From Apiotrichum sp. Y4204 (Eukaryota; Basidiomycota; Tremellomycetes; Trichosporonales; Trichosporonaceae): a stretch of DNA of 64,000 bases. The notes beneath the pieces are model-generated. The model ran no database searches. It saw only the letters and a program-made list of their open reading frames with translations, and had not been told where the DNA came from. Below are positions 10,618 to 22,494 of this stretch, in pieces; within the stretch, counting starts at the first letter, position 1; each line of letters begins with the position of its first letter. The stretch spans positions 236,325 to 300,324 of the forward strand of contig JAMYHL010000051.1 of assembly GCA_025531455.1 (NCBI GenBank), in the 5' to 3' direction. The position numbers and the translations under genes were made by a program.

Positions 10618-11388
10618 CGCGATATCGTATCGTATCGTGTGTGAGGACGGATGTGTGGGATGTGGGTCGAGGCCCGGGGAGTCTGTGGAGTCTGGGTTAT
10701 GAGGGCAACGCATCACAGGCTGGACAATAGAAGTCGTGTGTGTGATGTGATGCCGGCGAGCGCCGGTGCCGGTGCCGCGGTGCCGAGTCTTCGGATCCGA
10801 GATTGTTGGTCGAGTGTGTCCTGGGGGGTGCCGGGGTCCTCAAAGGCGGCGGGCAAAGCGGGCAGCGTGACAGATGTTCGGTCAACTCCCGTACAGACGC
10901 CGAACGGGGAATCAAAGCACATCCCCCAGAACCCAGCACTGACGCGTGCATCTCATTCTGTACACACTCTGCATGCAGGACATGCACATATCGCATCCGG
11001 ACAGAAATCTGGGACCCCAAGGACCCGGGTGGTGGGTGGAGGTGTGGAGGTGTATGTAGCCAGTTGTGCAATGGCGCAACGTGATTCGACTCAGATAACT
11101 AGCCGCTACAGTGAACCGAGCCGAAGCGAGCCGGCGGGCGAGATTGCGCGGTTTCGAACGAGTCCATATCTTGCAATCTCGTCCGTCGCTCTCCCGTATC
11201 CATATCTACTCGACAATCACAACATTCAGCATTACTGAGCATGAGGAGCGATAGCATACATAACCCCAGCCTCGTCACTACTGATCTTTCCTACTTTACT
11301 GACCTTGATCTTCTTACTATCAACGACCATCATGATTTCTTGATCTTCATATACCACCCCTCGGATCTCGGCTTCATCTCAAGATCCA
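10618..11388. other. Intergenic region
   Basis: About 770 bp between the start of the NGL2-like gene and the 3' end of the next minus-strand gene. It should hold the NGL2 promoter. I see no gene or RNA in it. Confidence 0.55.
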
Positions 11389-13130
11389 TCACGCATCGCC
11401 CGCCCGCTCGCGGATGGTGTAAACATCACCTTCGCGGCATGCGCGCCACCACGCCTCGTCGAGCATGATCATATCCACGTCCCCGTCCCCCGCAACGAGC
11501 ACCGTCGCCGTGAGCGGCCCGACAGTGTATGTCGCGCTCCTGCCGTCAGCCAAAGTATATTCTTTTGTGGCCTCACCTCTCGTACCACCCCGGACACTCG
11601 GCCCTCTGCGCGCGACAGAGAATTACGTCCATCTGCTCGACACGCAGCCCGCCGTCGTGCGGGCGCTTCGGGCGCCGCACACGCAGGCGGAACCGCCACT
11701 CGCCGCTGTCGTTCACCCCGAGGTGCGCTACCGGCCGTCCGCCCGCGGTCGGCGAGTGAACCCGCGACCCGGCCTGCGAGGGGGAAGTGTGGGTGGCGTC
11801 CTCCTCTAGGAACGCCGTAGATGATGAGCGGGAGGGTTCGGCCGGGGAGGACGTTGTGGGCTCGGCGGCGGGTTCCACCTTGTCTTGCGTGGATACCTCA
11901 GCTGCGGGTCGCGCGAACGATGTCTCAGCGGATGCTTTGGCGGCCTTGGCTGCATCGGCCGGCTTTGTAGACGCATCAGGGGACGCCTGGGACGTCGGGA
12001 ACTCCGGGGACGCCGGGGATGCCGGGGTCGCCTGCTCCGCGGCACTCCCGCCATCAGGCTTAAAGTCCCCCGCAAGGGCACTCCGCACCCCCGCCAAGCC
12101 CTCAGTCGCGAGGTCGTTGATGCTCTGATGCTCCTCCCTCTTCGCTTCCTCCTTCTCCTCCACCTTCTTCATCTCCGCACGGGCAGGCGCAAAGTGGCTA
12201 CTCAGCGCAGAGAGCTCACCCCGCAACGCCTCGAGGTGCGCCATCGCCGCGCCCACGTCGGCGCGCAGTGTCCCGAGCTCCGGCATCGGTGTCTCCCATC
12301 AGCTTCTTCCAGTACCGAGCAGCTGGCAACGGAACTCACCGGCTCCCGCATCGCCCTGACCATACCCGCAAGCTCGCCAACCCGCTTATCAAGCTGTCGT
12401 CAGTGCCGGAAAAACCACAACCCACCTCGCGGATGGCGCCCATCTGCGCCGCCAGCGCCTTGTGCCCCTCCCTCTGCCCTTCCGCCTGCGCCGTCTGCGC
12501 AGCCTGCAGCCGCTCCATCCTCTCCTTGTACCCGGGTTCAAAGCCTGCAAGCCGGGCCTCGAGCCGCGGAATCGCCTCCATCCCCGCCCGCTGGGCGTGC
12601 AGTTCGCGGGCGAGCGCGTCGAGCCGCGCGAGCGTCTCCGAGTCCCGCGGCCGCGCGGCGCGAGCCCCGGCAGCCCCCGCCCCCGCCGCTGCCCCCGCCG
12701 CTGCCGCTCCGTTTCCGGGAGGCACGCGGAGAGCGACCTTTGCGGCTGCTGCTCCGGCCAGAACTGATGCGGATACGGCGGCGCCGAGGAGGAACGCCGT
12801 GCTGTACGGGTGCGTCGCGGCGATACTCGCCATACTTGGGGGGAGGGCCGGTGAGGGTGGGCGCGGCGGCGCCTGGGGGGTGCTTGGTGGCGAGATGTCG
12901 GCTCTCTTGGATACGGTGTTGGTGGTTTGTGCTATCTGTGCTCGCTGTGCTGGGTGTACTTGCTGTGCTTGGTGAGCTGGCTCTGCTCGTGGCGGATCGG
13001 GACACACGGCCGCCGCAGCGAGGTTGTACAGCGCCTCGCCGGCGTCCGTCAGCGGAGCCCAGATGGCCCATGTGTTGGCTGGTGGGACCTCGTCCGGGGG
13101 TGGAGGAGGGACGTCCTTGCCCCGTGTCAT
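11389..13130 (-). CDS. Unrecognised single-pass membrane protein with coiled coil
   Basis: I do not recognise this 541-aa protein. Exons 13130-12426, 12393-12340, 12292-11577 and 11539-11389 join in frame; introns are 32, 47 and 37 nt. It begins with a proline-rich segment (DVPPPPPDEVPP) and an NTWAIWAPLTDAGEALYNLA block, then has one probable membrane helix (HPYSTAFLLGAAVSASVLAG) about residues 108-127. A long alanine/arginine-rich helical region likely to form coiled coil runs to about residue 330. A low-complexity P/S/T/A linker follows, and the last 110 residues are compact and globular (DSGEWRFRLRVRR ... LDEAWWRACREGDVYTIRER). An internal ATG just before the membrane helix is an alternative start. 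The layout suggests an organelle-membrane tether or scaffold, but that is inference. Confidence 0.72.
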
Positions 13131-13957
13131 TGTTGGTCTGGGAGCGAGATACGACAGGGTGGGCGGTGTGTTTGTGCAAGTTGAGGGAGAATGAGGAGAA
13201 GAGATGTCGCGCGAGGTGATGGCGACGACTTATCGCTTGCGAGGCTTGCGAGTCTCCGACCGGAGTGTGCGAGTGCTCTGCGCCGCTTGCGCAGAGCCGG
13301 CAGAGCCTAGAGCTTGCTTGTCAAAGCTCTTTATTTCCATGACGTACAAAGGCGACAGTGTGCAGAGTGAGAGAGTGGTACTCAGCTGACCACACGACCG
13401 TGAGAACCAAGTCAATCTCGGGCATCACCGTCGCAGAGACTCTGGGTCCAGATCCCCGATCCCAGATTCCAGTCGGTTATCGGCAATCACCGCCACAAAC
13501 TGACAACCGCATATCCGGATGCTGTCAACAACTCCACCCTTCGCTTCAACCCAATGCACCAAAGGTCGCGCAACAAGTCACTCGGACACTGTTCATCATT
13601 ATCATGTACTGTCACCAGGCCAGAAGGGACATAGAGTCCGGCCACAGAGGGCTTTTTGGGGAGGGGCCTGGGAGAAGATAAACTAAGGAGCGAAACGAAA
13701 GTACTAAAGAGGGAGAATAACGAAAGGGTGAGATGGCATCAAGCACATCTCGACTTGGGGCGCCGATGCCAACTGAGCACGGGGCTAGGGCATGTTTGAC
13801 GCGGGCGCCACCACGATGCGAGATCACATGTGGCGCGCGGACCTTGGTGACAACCCAACGCGGATGTCGAAAACTACTGGCGTCACGCGCCCTGCTCGTA
13901 CGAGACAGGGGGACCAGCAGAGAGAGGGAGAGAGGGCGAACAGATTCTTAAGGACGG
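13131..13957. other. Intergenic region
   Basis: About 830 bp with no gene. The bases just right of 13700 are A/G-rich on the plus strand, consistent with the 3' untranslated part of the minus-strand bZIP gene. Confidence 0.55.
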
Positions 13958-15115
13958 CTAAATAAACGACTCGACCTCGGAGAGGGGGACCAGTCCGCGG
14001 CCAACGAGACCCAAGAGGAGACCGCGCATTTCCGCAATCTTGCTCTGGAGCTCGTCGACCTGGCCTTCGAGCGACTCGACCTTGGCCTTGCGCTCGTCGC
14101 GGGACTTCTTGGCAGCCCACTTGGCCTTGTCACGGTTCTCGGTGATCATCTTGCCAAAGACCTCGGCACCAGCACGGTGAGCGTCGTCGACGCACTCCAT
14201 GAGGGCAGCCCAGTTCGGGAAAGAGAGGATCTGCTCAGTGTCCATGCCGGTAATGGCCTGAGCCTCGCCGTTCTTCATGTACTTTTCGGGGACGACAGCC
14301 TTGGGACGGGCAGTGGAGGGCTTTCCAGTCGAGGTCAGGCGCACAGGGGTGGCAGCCTCAACCTCGTCCTCTTCGGGAAGAGGGGTGTTCTCCTCCGTCT
14401 TGACCACGACGGCCTTGCCGGACGCGGCAGCCGCAGCGAGCTGAGACAGGCTCAGGCCGTTCTTCGACTGGCGACGGTAAGGGCGCTTGGCAACGGGCGT
14501 GGTCGATGGGGGACGGCCACGGGGGCGCTTGGCGGGAGGAGTGTCGTCCGACGAGTCAGAACCCTTGCGCTTCATGTCCACCGAGGTGAGCGCAGGCGAC
14601 GCGGTCTTGCCCGAGAGGGGCCAGCCGAGCGCAGCGTAAGCCTCGGGGAGGTTGGGGGTAGCGGCAGCAGGGGTCGGGGCGACGGCCGGGGTAGCAGAGG
14701 TAAGCTGCTCGAGGAGGCTACCGAGCTGGAGCTCGTTGTTGAGGGCGGCCAGGCTGCTGAGGTCGGCACCAAAGGTGGAACCGCCAAAGTTGTTCAGCAT
14801 GTCGGTAGGGAGAGAAGCCTCGGGAACGGCGGGGGTGGAGAACGAGGAGAGGAGGTGGGAGGGGTCGTGGGTGATGCCGGGGGCGGCGGGGAGAGTGTCG
14901 AGGTCAAAGTTGAAGATGTCGCCGACGTCAAGGGTAGCGCTCTGTTCCGACTCGGTGGAGGAGGCCTCCGACGCAGGAGTGTTAACCTGCGACGGGACGT
15001 CATCCTTTTCAATGGCAGTGACCGCCTCGACCGCGGCGCGGTCGGCGTCACCGACAAGGAACTGGTCCCAGTCAAAGCTGGGGAGGGCGGACGAGAAGAG
15101 GTCTTCGACGTTCAT
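13958..15115 (-). CDS. bZIP transcription factor with AT-hook, atypical basic region
   Basis: One exon encodes 385 aa from the ATG at 15115 (MNVEDLFSSALPSFDWDQFL). The N-terminal half is acidic, with aromatic patches (FDWDQF, FNFDLDTLP) typical of activation domains. A nuclear signal and AT-hook (AKRPRGRPP) lie near residue 205. At the C-terminus a basic region (DKAKWAAKKSRDERKAKV) leads into heptads L-L-M-L (SLEGQVDELQSKIAEM). The layout, a C-terminal bZIP after an acidic activator, resembles Gcn4/Cpc1, but the conserved Asn of the basic region is replaced by Ala. The frame is open upstream to 15646 without a stop, so a longer 562-aa form is possible; the upstream part has leader-like composition. 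Its role as an amino-acid or stress regulator is inferred. Confidence 0.8.
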   Translation of the reverse strand: MNVEDLFSSALPSFDWDQFLVGDADRAAVEAVTAIEKDDVPSQVNTPASEASSTESEQSATLDVGDIFNFDLDTLPAAPGITHDPSHLLSSFSTPAVPEASLPTDMLNNFGGSTFGADLSSLAALNNELQLGSLLEQLTSATPAVAPTPAAATPNLPEAYAALGWPLSGKTASPALTSVDMKRKGSDSSDDTPPAKRPRGRPPSTTPVAKRPYRRQSKNGLSLSQLAAAAASGKAVVVKTEENTPLPEEDEVEAATPVRLTSTGKPSTARPKAVVPEKYMKNGEAQAITGMDTEQILSFPNWAALMECVDDAHRAGAEVFGKMITENRDKAKWAAKKSRDERKAKVESLEGQVDELQSKIAEMRGLLLGLVGRGLVPLSEVESFI

Positions 15116-18100
15116 GTTTGTTGGGTTGATGGGGGTAGTTGTTGGGAGAATCGGAATGTGGATTTCGTTCTCGAGCGGCGTTGCGCTGATCTTGGAGCTA
15201 AAGCTCGGACTGGGTGCAAGAGTCACGTTTGTTGTTGAACCAGATATGCCCGTGGGCTCGGTGTATTCGATTATCGGGGTGTTCGCGATGTTTCCCGAGC
15301 TTGCGCTTGACACGGGTTGGAGGGGCTGTTCGATGTGGTGTTCACGTTCGTGGACACGGAGGTTGCTTGGGGGAAGGTGGTGAAGGACGCCATGATGGGC
15401 AGATTCTGGAACCGGGGAGGGTTCGATCAAAGACTTATGGGGGGTAGATGTTGTACTAAAAAATCGTCTGGGTGGACGATGGGCTTCCTGTTGGGGAAGG
15501 GAATTTAGGCCTAGAGGGGTTAGTGAATGATAAGGTGGTGGTCGCAGACAAGACAGCGACGCGCAGGTCGTTGGGACCAATAAGGAGCGCGTCTTGTCCT
15601 TGTCCAGCCTCGACGGGATACGTACGGTGAAGAACATTGTGAACAATAGAGGAATAGGCAGAGTTAAGAGAATCAGACACGAGGGGGGTTCGCAGGGGTC
15701 AATGCCAGAGGCAGAGTGTCGCTGTTTACAGCGATGGGGAGCAAGGGGGGCAGAGTGGGGAGTACAAAGACTTTGGTGACTCGTATGGATGGATTGGTGT
15801 GGGTTGGGAGTGGAATGGAATGAGAGGAAGAGAAAAGAGATGAAAAATGGGAGTGGAATATAATAAACGATTCAGGCGGGGCGGGGAGGAGGAGGGAGGA
15901 AGAGGAAGAGGGAGCAAGGAGGAAGACGGGCGACGAGGCAGTCCACAATGTGGGGGAAGGCAGAGCGCCAGAGGACGTGGGGAAAGAGGGAAGGTGGGGG
16001 GAGGAGAGGAAGAGCCAAGAAACAATGGCACAGGAGCAGAGACACGACACACACATAATGTCAACAACCACCAGAACAGCGTGTCCCTGAGTGTCTCCGC
16101 CGCCTGCGGGCAGGAAGCGAGGACAGGCAAGAAAAGGAAGCCTCTGCCGGTCTTGCCCACTGTATGTGGAACTTCCTTTGGCTGTCTGGATTGGAGTCCC
16201 TTACTTTTCCCCTGAGAGTGCATCAATCCGTTACAGAAATTTGAAATAAACCGGTCCTTTCTACAGTGCCGCTTACAAACCACCGAAAGACTAGCCTCGA
16301 GCCCAAACCAACCAAACAGCTCGACACCTCAACCGCCGTCAACCACAGTACCACAGTGGACGGTCAACGGAGCGCGACAATCTGAGCGACGAGAAGCAGA
16401 CGATCTTAGTGAGCAGGATGTAGACACACGGATCGTGCAGATCATCTACGCTGTGCGCTGTGTGATCGATGATGCATGACAGATCGTCAGATTGACCCGG
16501 TGGCCAGAATCATTCTAGCATCGATGCACTGCACAGACCACTCTTCAGCTCTGTCTGCCTGGGGATGGGATGCAATCGAAGCTGTGCGCTGTGCGCTGTG
16601 CCACCCACTTCTGGCTCTGGCAGGCCTGGCAGGCTATGTGTGCGGGACGCCAGGGACACAAGGACACAGGGAAATGCAAATTAATCCAACATTTCGACTC
16701 GACTCGACTCATCCAATCCATCACACTCACTGCAGCGTCTGTAGGTCTGTCGGTTCCGGTCGGCTAGTGCAGAGCTTGCAGGCACAAAGACGCAGATGGC
16801 TTCAGGGTGCAGAAAACTGTGTACTGGTGCCTCTGTGGAGTCTGTGCCTCTCGGCCTGGCTGCTGCCCTGCTGGCCTGCTTGGCCGCGATTGCCCGCTGC
16901 CCGCCTGGCCGCTCGTCTACGGTTGGCCGCTGGCCGCTGGTTGGCTGTTGCCCCGTTCGCTATCTACGGAGCCTGCTCGCCTGCGGCGGGTGATTGGCGA
17001 GGCTGGCATCTAACAACTCGCGGAGTGTCCGATCTTGCTCTTGTCGTTGTCGGTGGCGCGGACGACGTGGCCTCATTGGCTTATCTTCTGTCTGTCATTG
17101 CCTGGCTTATTTCCGGGCCAGTCAGTGTCTTGGCTCTATCGGAGCGCCTATGAGTACTAGCGCTGCCGGTCTCGCCGCTCACTGCCTCCGCACAGTCAAT
17201 TACAGAATGAGGAATACGGAATACACCCGTCGGTAAAAGGTATCTAGGTAAATAATGCCAGCAACCAACCACCAGCGAGAGTTGCATCAAGGGAGATCAA
17301 GGATCAAGGGAGACGGGCAGGACGCGCGGAGGAGGTGCGAGGGCGGCCGGCGCTGCCCGGTGACACCCCAAGTGATAGCGAGCTACGCGCCACAAGCAGC
17401 CATCAAGACCGGGAACACCGGCAGAAGAACCGTGCTGCCGTGCTGCCGTGCTACTTTGATGATCTATAGATGACGACCATGCGGCCAGTCCATGTCACCT
17501 CCATGCCGCCATGTCTCGCGAGACGACGCTCCATTCCGTGCAGCACGCGCTTCGCGCTTCGTATACCTCGGCAGAGGCGTGCTGATTCACAAAGGCATCA
17601 TCATCGTGAGCTTGCGAGCAGCATCATCATGCGTTCCTCGTTCCTCGGCCGCTCGGTCGTCATCCAATCTCCAAGAATACCAAGAATACATCCTGGTATC
17701 TGGATTCCGGGTCGATCGGCGGGTGCCGCGGAACAGGCGGGACAGGCCGGGGACCGCAGGAGCCAAGGAGCAAGAACAGCGCATCGAGGCGCCGGACGCC
17801 TTCCCACGCGATCGGCGAGATACTCTTAGCTCTTAGATATTACTCTTCTCGTCGTCGATACGCAATCTCCCAACGCTCGGATCCGTTCCATGTTCCATGT
17901 TCCGTCCGGCTTGGGGTATCTGCGCTGGCTCGGAGCACCGAGTGGCGAGTGGCGAGTGGTGAGTGGCGTCCGCCGACGCGGGACGAGACCGCGAGACGAG
18001 ACGTCCTTGATGTCGTGTCTGTCCAAGCGTGTTGTTGCTGCGGCGAGCGCCGCCGCGGGGAGCCTCGGGGTCGATGGGTCAAAGTGCGTGGGGTCTCCAT

Positions 18101-18219
18101 TGATTCTACAAGCGGGCAGCATCTCATGGGTGCATTCTCGTTCTACTTGCTACTTTTTGCTTCTTTGTTTTATCATCAACCATTTGCTTCTTTCAGACAT
18201 TCTGCTGGCCAGGTTCCAT
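15116..18219. other. Long leader and intergenic region
   Basis: The first ~1.2 kb (15116-16300) probably contains the leader and promoter of the minus-strand bZIP gene; it holds several upstream ATGs, including a 74-codon upstream frame at 15680-15456. The strongly purine-rich plus strand over 15780-16030 is pyrimidine-rich on the transcribed strand side, as in fungal promoters. The rest has no convincing gene; a frame at 16476-17153 is low-complexity and is rejected. Confidence 0.5.
15456..15680 (-). promoter_or_regulatory. Candidate upstream ORF in the bZIP leader
   Basis: A 74-codon frame starts at 15680 and ends at 15456, 340 bases before the main ATG of the bZIP gene, in another phase. 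Upstream frames are the classic way Gcn4/Cpc1 translation is controlled. Whether the transcript begins upstream of it is unknown. Confidence 0.3.
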
Positions 18220-20040
18220 TCACGTCGAGCCCGCGGGCGGGGTCATGTTCTGCACCTTTTCAATCTTGGGCACTGCGCCAAAGCGGAGGTTGCCCTGGTC
18301 CCAGATCTGCCGTCAGCAAACTTGAAACTGACCACAAAATGAAATGAAATGATAATGACTCGCCACCGGGGCAAACCAGAAAGCGCAAAACATAAGAGCA
18401 CACAACACTCACCGCATAGATGCTCTTCAAGAACGCATCGCCGAGGATGTCAAACGGATTGTCGCCGCGCGACTGCACCGCGCCGTACCAGTACGTGTTG
18501 TCGACGGGCGCAAACGCAAGGTCCTCGGGCTGGATCACAAAGTCGTACTCGCCCACCGCGAGCGCAAACTTTGGCATCTGCTCCGCCGTGTTTTTGAGCG
18601 GGAACACCCACCCCTGCTGGCTACGGTCGTACTTGGCCCCCGGGATGGCCGCGTACAGCGCCTCGCACACCTTGTCGGTCACGAGGGCGAGGGTCGTGCC
18701 CGTGTCCGCGATCGCCTTGTTGCCTGCCTGCGTGTACTCTTTGCCGTTGACACTAAACGTCGTAGACGGGAACATCCAGAAGCCTGACGAGTTGTCGATC
18801 GGCGTCCCTGCGGCGATGAGCATTGGGGAGGGAAGATGCAGCGAGCGACGGAGGGCAAGCAACAGGTGGCCATGCGGCCTACGGCCTGTGGCCCATCGCA
18901 GAGCAACCAGACCAATGCCACAAGACACTCACACTTGATATCGGTGCCACTGGCTTTGACGAGGTCTTGGTCGATCCAGCCGAATGTGAAGAAGCTGTCC
19001 TTGCCCGGGTTACGCGTCGAGTAGAAGGCAGAGGTAAACAGCTCGGCGGAGGGCGGAATGTCCTTCTGGTCCATCATGTTCTCGACAACCGTCTTCTGCG
19101 GGTCCGGGCGGCCAGACTTTGTCACCGTGTTGATGGTGCTGAACGCGAGTCCGAGGAGCCCATCGCCTGAACCTTGGGCAAACTGCGTCGAGAGCTTGAC
19201 GGCCAGCTCGACGCACTGGTTCTCGACCAGGAGCCCGCCGAGGCCGACCGTGTCCGACCCGCAGTTTCCGCTCGCGCTCGACTGGTCGCCGTACGTGATG
19301 CTCCAGGAGAGACCCTGCAGATCCTTGTAGGTCGTGGACTTTTGCGGGTCAAAGCACGTGTGGCCCTTCTGCAGCGAGGCGGGAAGCTCGGTGGAGAAGA
19401 CCTGGTGTCAGGCAACGCTGAGGTCTGGACATCGTGGAGGAAGTCTGAGCAAAAGCAAATGGAGTGGAGATCAGAGCCCGAGCAAACGTAGGAAGTGGAG
19501 ATCAATCGGCTACGCGGAAGGATGGTGAACAACCAAGCTGCCACTCATCCGATCCGTCTACCGCACTCATCAATGTTCCCGCATCACTCCCAATCTAAAC
19601 ACCATCTCTCCTCACACCTCACTCACCCAGAGATCGGCAGAACCAGTATCAAAGTCGAGCATGAGGGTCTGCGGGGGTGTGCCAATCTGGACGGGGCAGA
19701 GGTACATCGAATCCCACTGCTGGTCCTCGGCGGGGACTTCACCAAGGTTACCCTTATCGTCAGCCTTGAGGAGCTGGTGGGTTTCGACGAGGCGCGCGCG
19801 CCCGCCGAGGGCCGCCGCGCCGCCGAGCAGCCCGCGCTGCTCGACCTTCTGCCGCTCCTTGCGCTCGTAGGGCCCCGGCTGGGTAGGGTTGAACCCGAAC
19901 CGGTGGAGGAGGAAGACGTAGGATTTCAGCCCGTCCGGCTTGTATGTCGGGCAGCGCTCGACGATGATGCGCTCCAGGCCGCGCGACTTGCGCAGGTCGT
20001 TCTGGACCGCGAAGAACTCTTGCATTGAGGGTGGCGCCAT
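18220..20040 (-). CDS. Pepsin-type (A1) aspartic protease
   Basis: Four exons (20040-19627, 19401-18933, 18807-18413, 18306-18220) give 454 aa. Both catalytic motifs are intact: [11 protein letters not shown] about residue 130 and [10 protein letters not shown] in the C-lobe. The flap ([14 protein letters not shown]), [14 protein letters not shown] and [16 protein letters not shown] are all standard for fungal A1 proteases. The mature domain begins near residue 109 ([15 protein letters not shown]). Oddly, the N-terminus ([16 protein letters not shown]) shows no hydrophobic signal peptide, only a hydrophilic, basic pro-like region, although A1 enzymes are normally vacuolar or secreted. A TATA-like element about 50 bases upstream argues that the start is real. 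Introns are 225, 125 and 106 nt, longer than usual here. It may be a non-classically routed or cytosolic member, or an upstream signal exon has been missed. Confidence 0.9.
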
Positions 20041-22494
20041 GGTGAGTGTGTGAGTGTGCGGTTGTTGGGTCTCTCTTTGCAGAGCTGGGTCCTTATATCA
20101 TGTCCGATTCCCACTCCACAAGTAGGTGTCTGGCTGTTCTCACGCAGCATCGCAACGGTGATATACACAAAGACGAAGACATGAGCTGTGCTAGCTGTGC
20201 TAGCTGTCACCACAAGGCCACGAGCGCATCACAGGCCCGCCTCCATCCCCAAGATGACGCGATGAGCAGAATAGAGTTCACTGATAGCCTCTCCGACCTC
20301 GGAGACAGACAGTCGGATGGTGGGCGACGGCGGGCCTAGCGTTGTGGGGTACGCGGGGCCAGGCTCGGGATTCCGGTATCGATACGTGATTGCGGGGCAT
20401 GTGATGATCAAACACGACGAGGTGTGAGTACGCTGGCCGCGGGTGATCATAGACTTTGCTAGCTCAGCTTGTCGAAACGACATTACGAGTCCACGAGTTC
20501 AATCAGACCTGCATTCTACCGCCCCATGAATCCGTACACGTACCTGGCAACGTGAAGCACGCGAGCGGCCGCGAGCGGACATGCCGGCACCGACATGGTT
20601 CATCACACAGGCACCGCGGTTGGTTGTTCAGTGTTCTGTTCGCCAGCTGATCTGCAGGGTGTGGGTTATTCTGGGATGTTAAAGATGTACCAACAATGAA
20701 CGCTCTCCGTGCGCTCGCACATGTCGGACACTGCTCCTCACTCTATGTGTTGATCGCAGTTCACACTTGCCTGGCCGAGACGAGGTCAGAGCAACTCAGA
20801 GGTCCGAAACGGGGCGGTCTCCTTCCAGAACCCCGATCCAATGTAACCTTATCTTGTCGACTTCCCAGCGTGCCTCTGTTTCTTCGATACAGGGGTGGAG
20901 TCTGTGCTGCTGATATCATCTAGACTGAAATCGATGGGGCCGCGTGGGTTGGGGGTCGTGGGTTGAGGTGTCGCGACTGAGTTATGAGAAGTATGCAGAT
21001 GGGAGGAGGAGATGTATGACGTAGTACATGGGAGATGGGCGCGATCAGCGTGGCCGCGACTTTTCCAGCCTCCCCTCGTGATCTTCCAGACGAAACTCTA
21101 GAGTATAGAGATCACCAGGTGTCGGAGGCTGCACGGATAGGTACTACAGCTCTGGCAGACATGCGCAGATAATGCGACCGATGCATGAAAGAAGAGCAAA
21201 GAAACCCGCACACACACCGCAAAAAGCTATTTCCTCTCTTTTTCTTCCCAGAGAGGCGCGCCCGCAGGAATCCGCTGAACGGTCGCGCCCCGGCCCCTCC
21301 GTGGCCCGAGGGGCCCCAGTGGCCTTACGCCCGGGGACACTACAAGTGCCAGCAAGCAGCCAGGTGGAGAGATCCTCGGCGCCACAGCTGCCAGGCCGTG
21401 TCACTGAAAAGTCTGAAGGGAGGGAAAGTGGTGCGGACGCGGGGGGATCGAACCCCGGCCCATTCAGATTGGCGGGTCGCGGGGCCCACAGACAGGGACA
21501 CTGCTAACGCCTCTCCTATGCCACATGGATACTATGGAACTTGGGGAGTTGGATAGGACCTGGGGGGTGCGTTAATTTCCATCCGAGAGGATAGTTGATT
21601 TGAGCGGCGCGTTGCGGGCGTGCCGATGCATGCATTGCGGTTTGTAAAATTGCGTCAGGTTGGAAACTCTTCATTGTGGGAGACATACATGTGCCAGAGG
21701 AGAGTGCGCTATCTCACCACGAGGACGCGCTAGTCGCTGTGTGTGTCTCACTTGTTGTTGAGATTGACTGCCACCTTGACTGCCACAGCTCGCAGGTCGC
21801 AAACCGCACCCCCCAGGACACCCACAGCTGTACGTCAGCCCATCCCAGCATGCCCAGCGTGCCACAACAATCGACGCACGTTCCACCTCGAACATTGCAC
21901 GTTTACACTCATTTCCACTACGGCCACATTCTTAGGTCACTTCTCGCTCTCGGCAGTCTTGCATGGTGGATTCTCCGTCACGCCCCGCGCCCCGCCCGCG
22001 CGCTGCCCCCGGCCTGAGATTGCAATACCGCAATCCCGGCGCGTGCGGGGTTTATACGTGACGGTGGAGCTGTGGGGCGCTACCGTTGCGAGCTTGGCTA
22101 TTTCTGTTTGCGCGTGCCGAGAGGAAGACGGACGAGAAGCGAGAGGCGAGAAGCAAAAACACTGACTGACAAGTGACAAGTGAAAAAGTGAGATAGGAGG
22201 TGTGTGCCGGACATTACTGGTGTCGCAGATCTTTGCCGGATCGCGGACGAACGTGTACAGACCCTCGCAATGTTGTTGATGTGCTCTGCGCGCTGCGCTC
22301 TGGGCTCCACTACTGAAACTCGTGCTTTCTTGCTTGCTTGCTTGGCGCCACTCACCGATGCAGAGTTACATTGCATGCTCATAGTCGTTGACTGGCACTC
22401 ACGTCTCGCAGGCTATAACCCGATGCCCAAGCAGGTCCAATCCCCATCTCGCTGTTGTTGTACACCACCTCACTTACCACTATAGTCGCGCAGG
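20041..22494. other. Intergenic region
   Basis: About 2.4 kb, with the divergent promoters of the protease and the glycosyltransferase. Around 21435-21530 there is a B-box-like GGTTCGATCC on the minus strand, but no matching acceptor stem, so no tRNA is called. Nothing else is seen. Confidence 0.5.
20091..20098 (-). promoter_or_regulatory. TATA-like element of the aspartic protease gene
   Basis: On the minus strand the sequence reads GATATAAGG about 50-60 bases before the ATG at 20040. Its position fits a core promoter with a very short leader. Confidence 0.35.

Noticed and set aside
16476..17153. 225-codon frame in the 15-18 kb spacer
   Set aside because: Its sequence is W/L/C/A-rich with short nucleotide repeats (GCTGTGCGCTGTGCG) and no domain or splice logic.
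21435..21530. tRNA-like segment with a B box (GGTTCGATCC) on the minus strand
   Set aside because: The T arm nearly forms, but no 5' strand pairs with the expected 3' acceptor GCGTCCG and no anticodon arm folds. At most it is a decayed tRNA.
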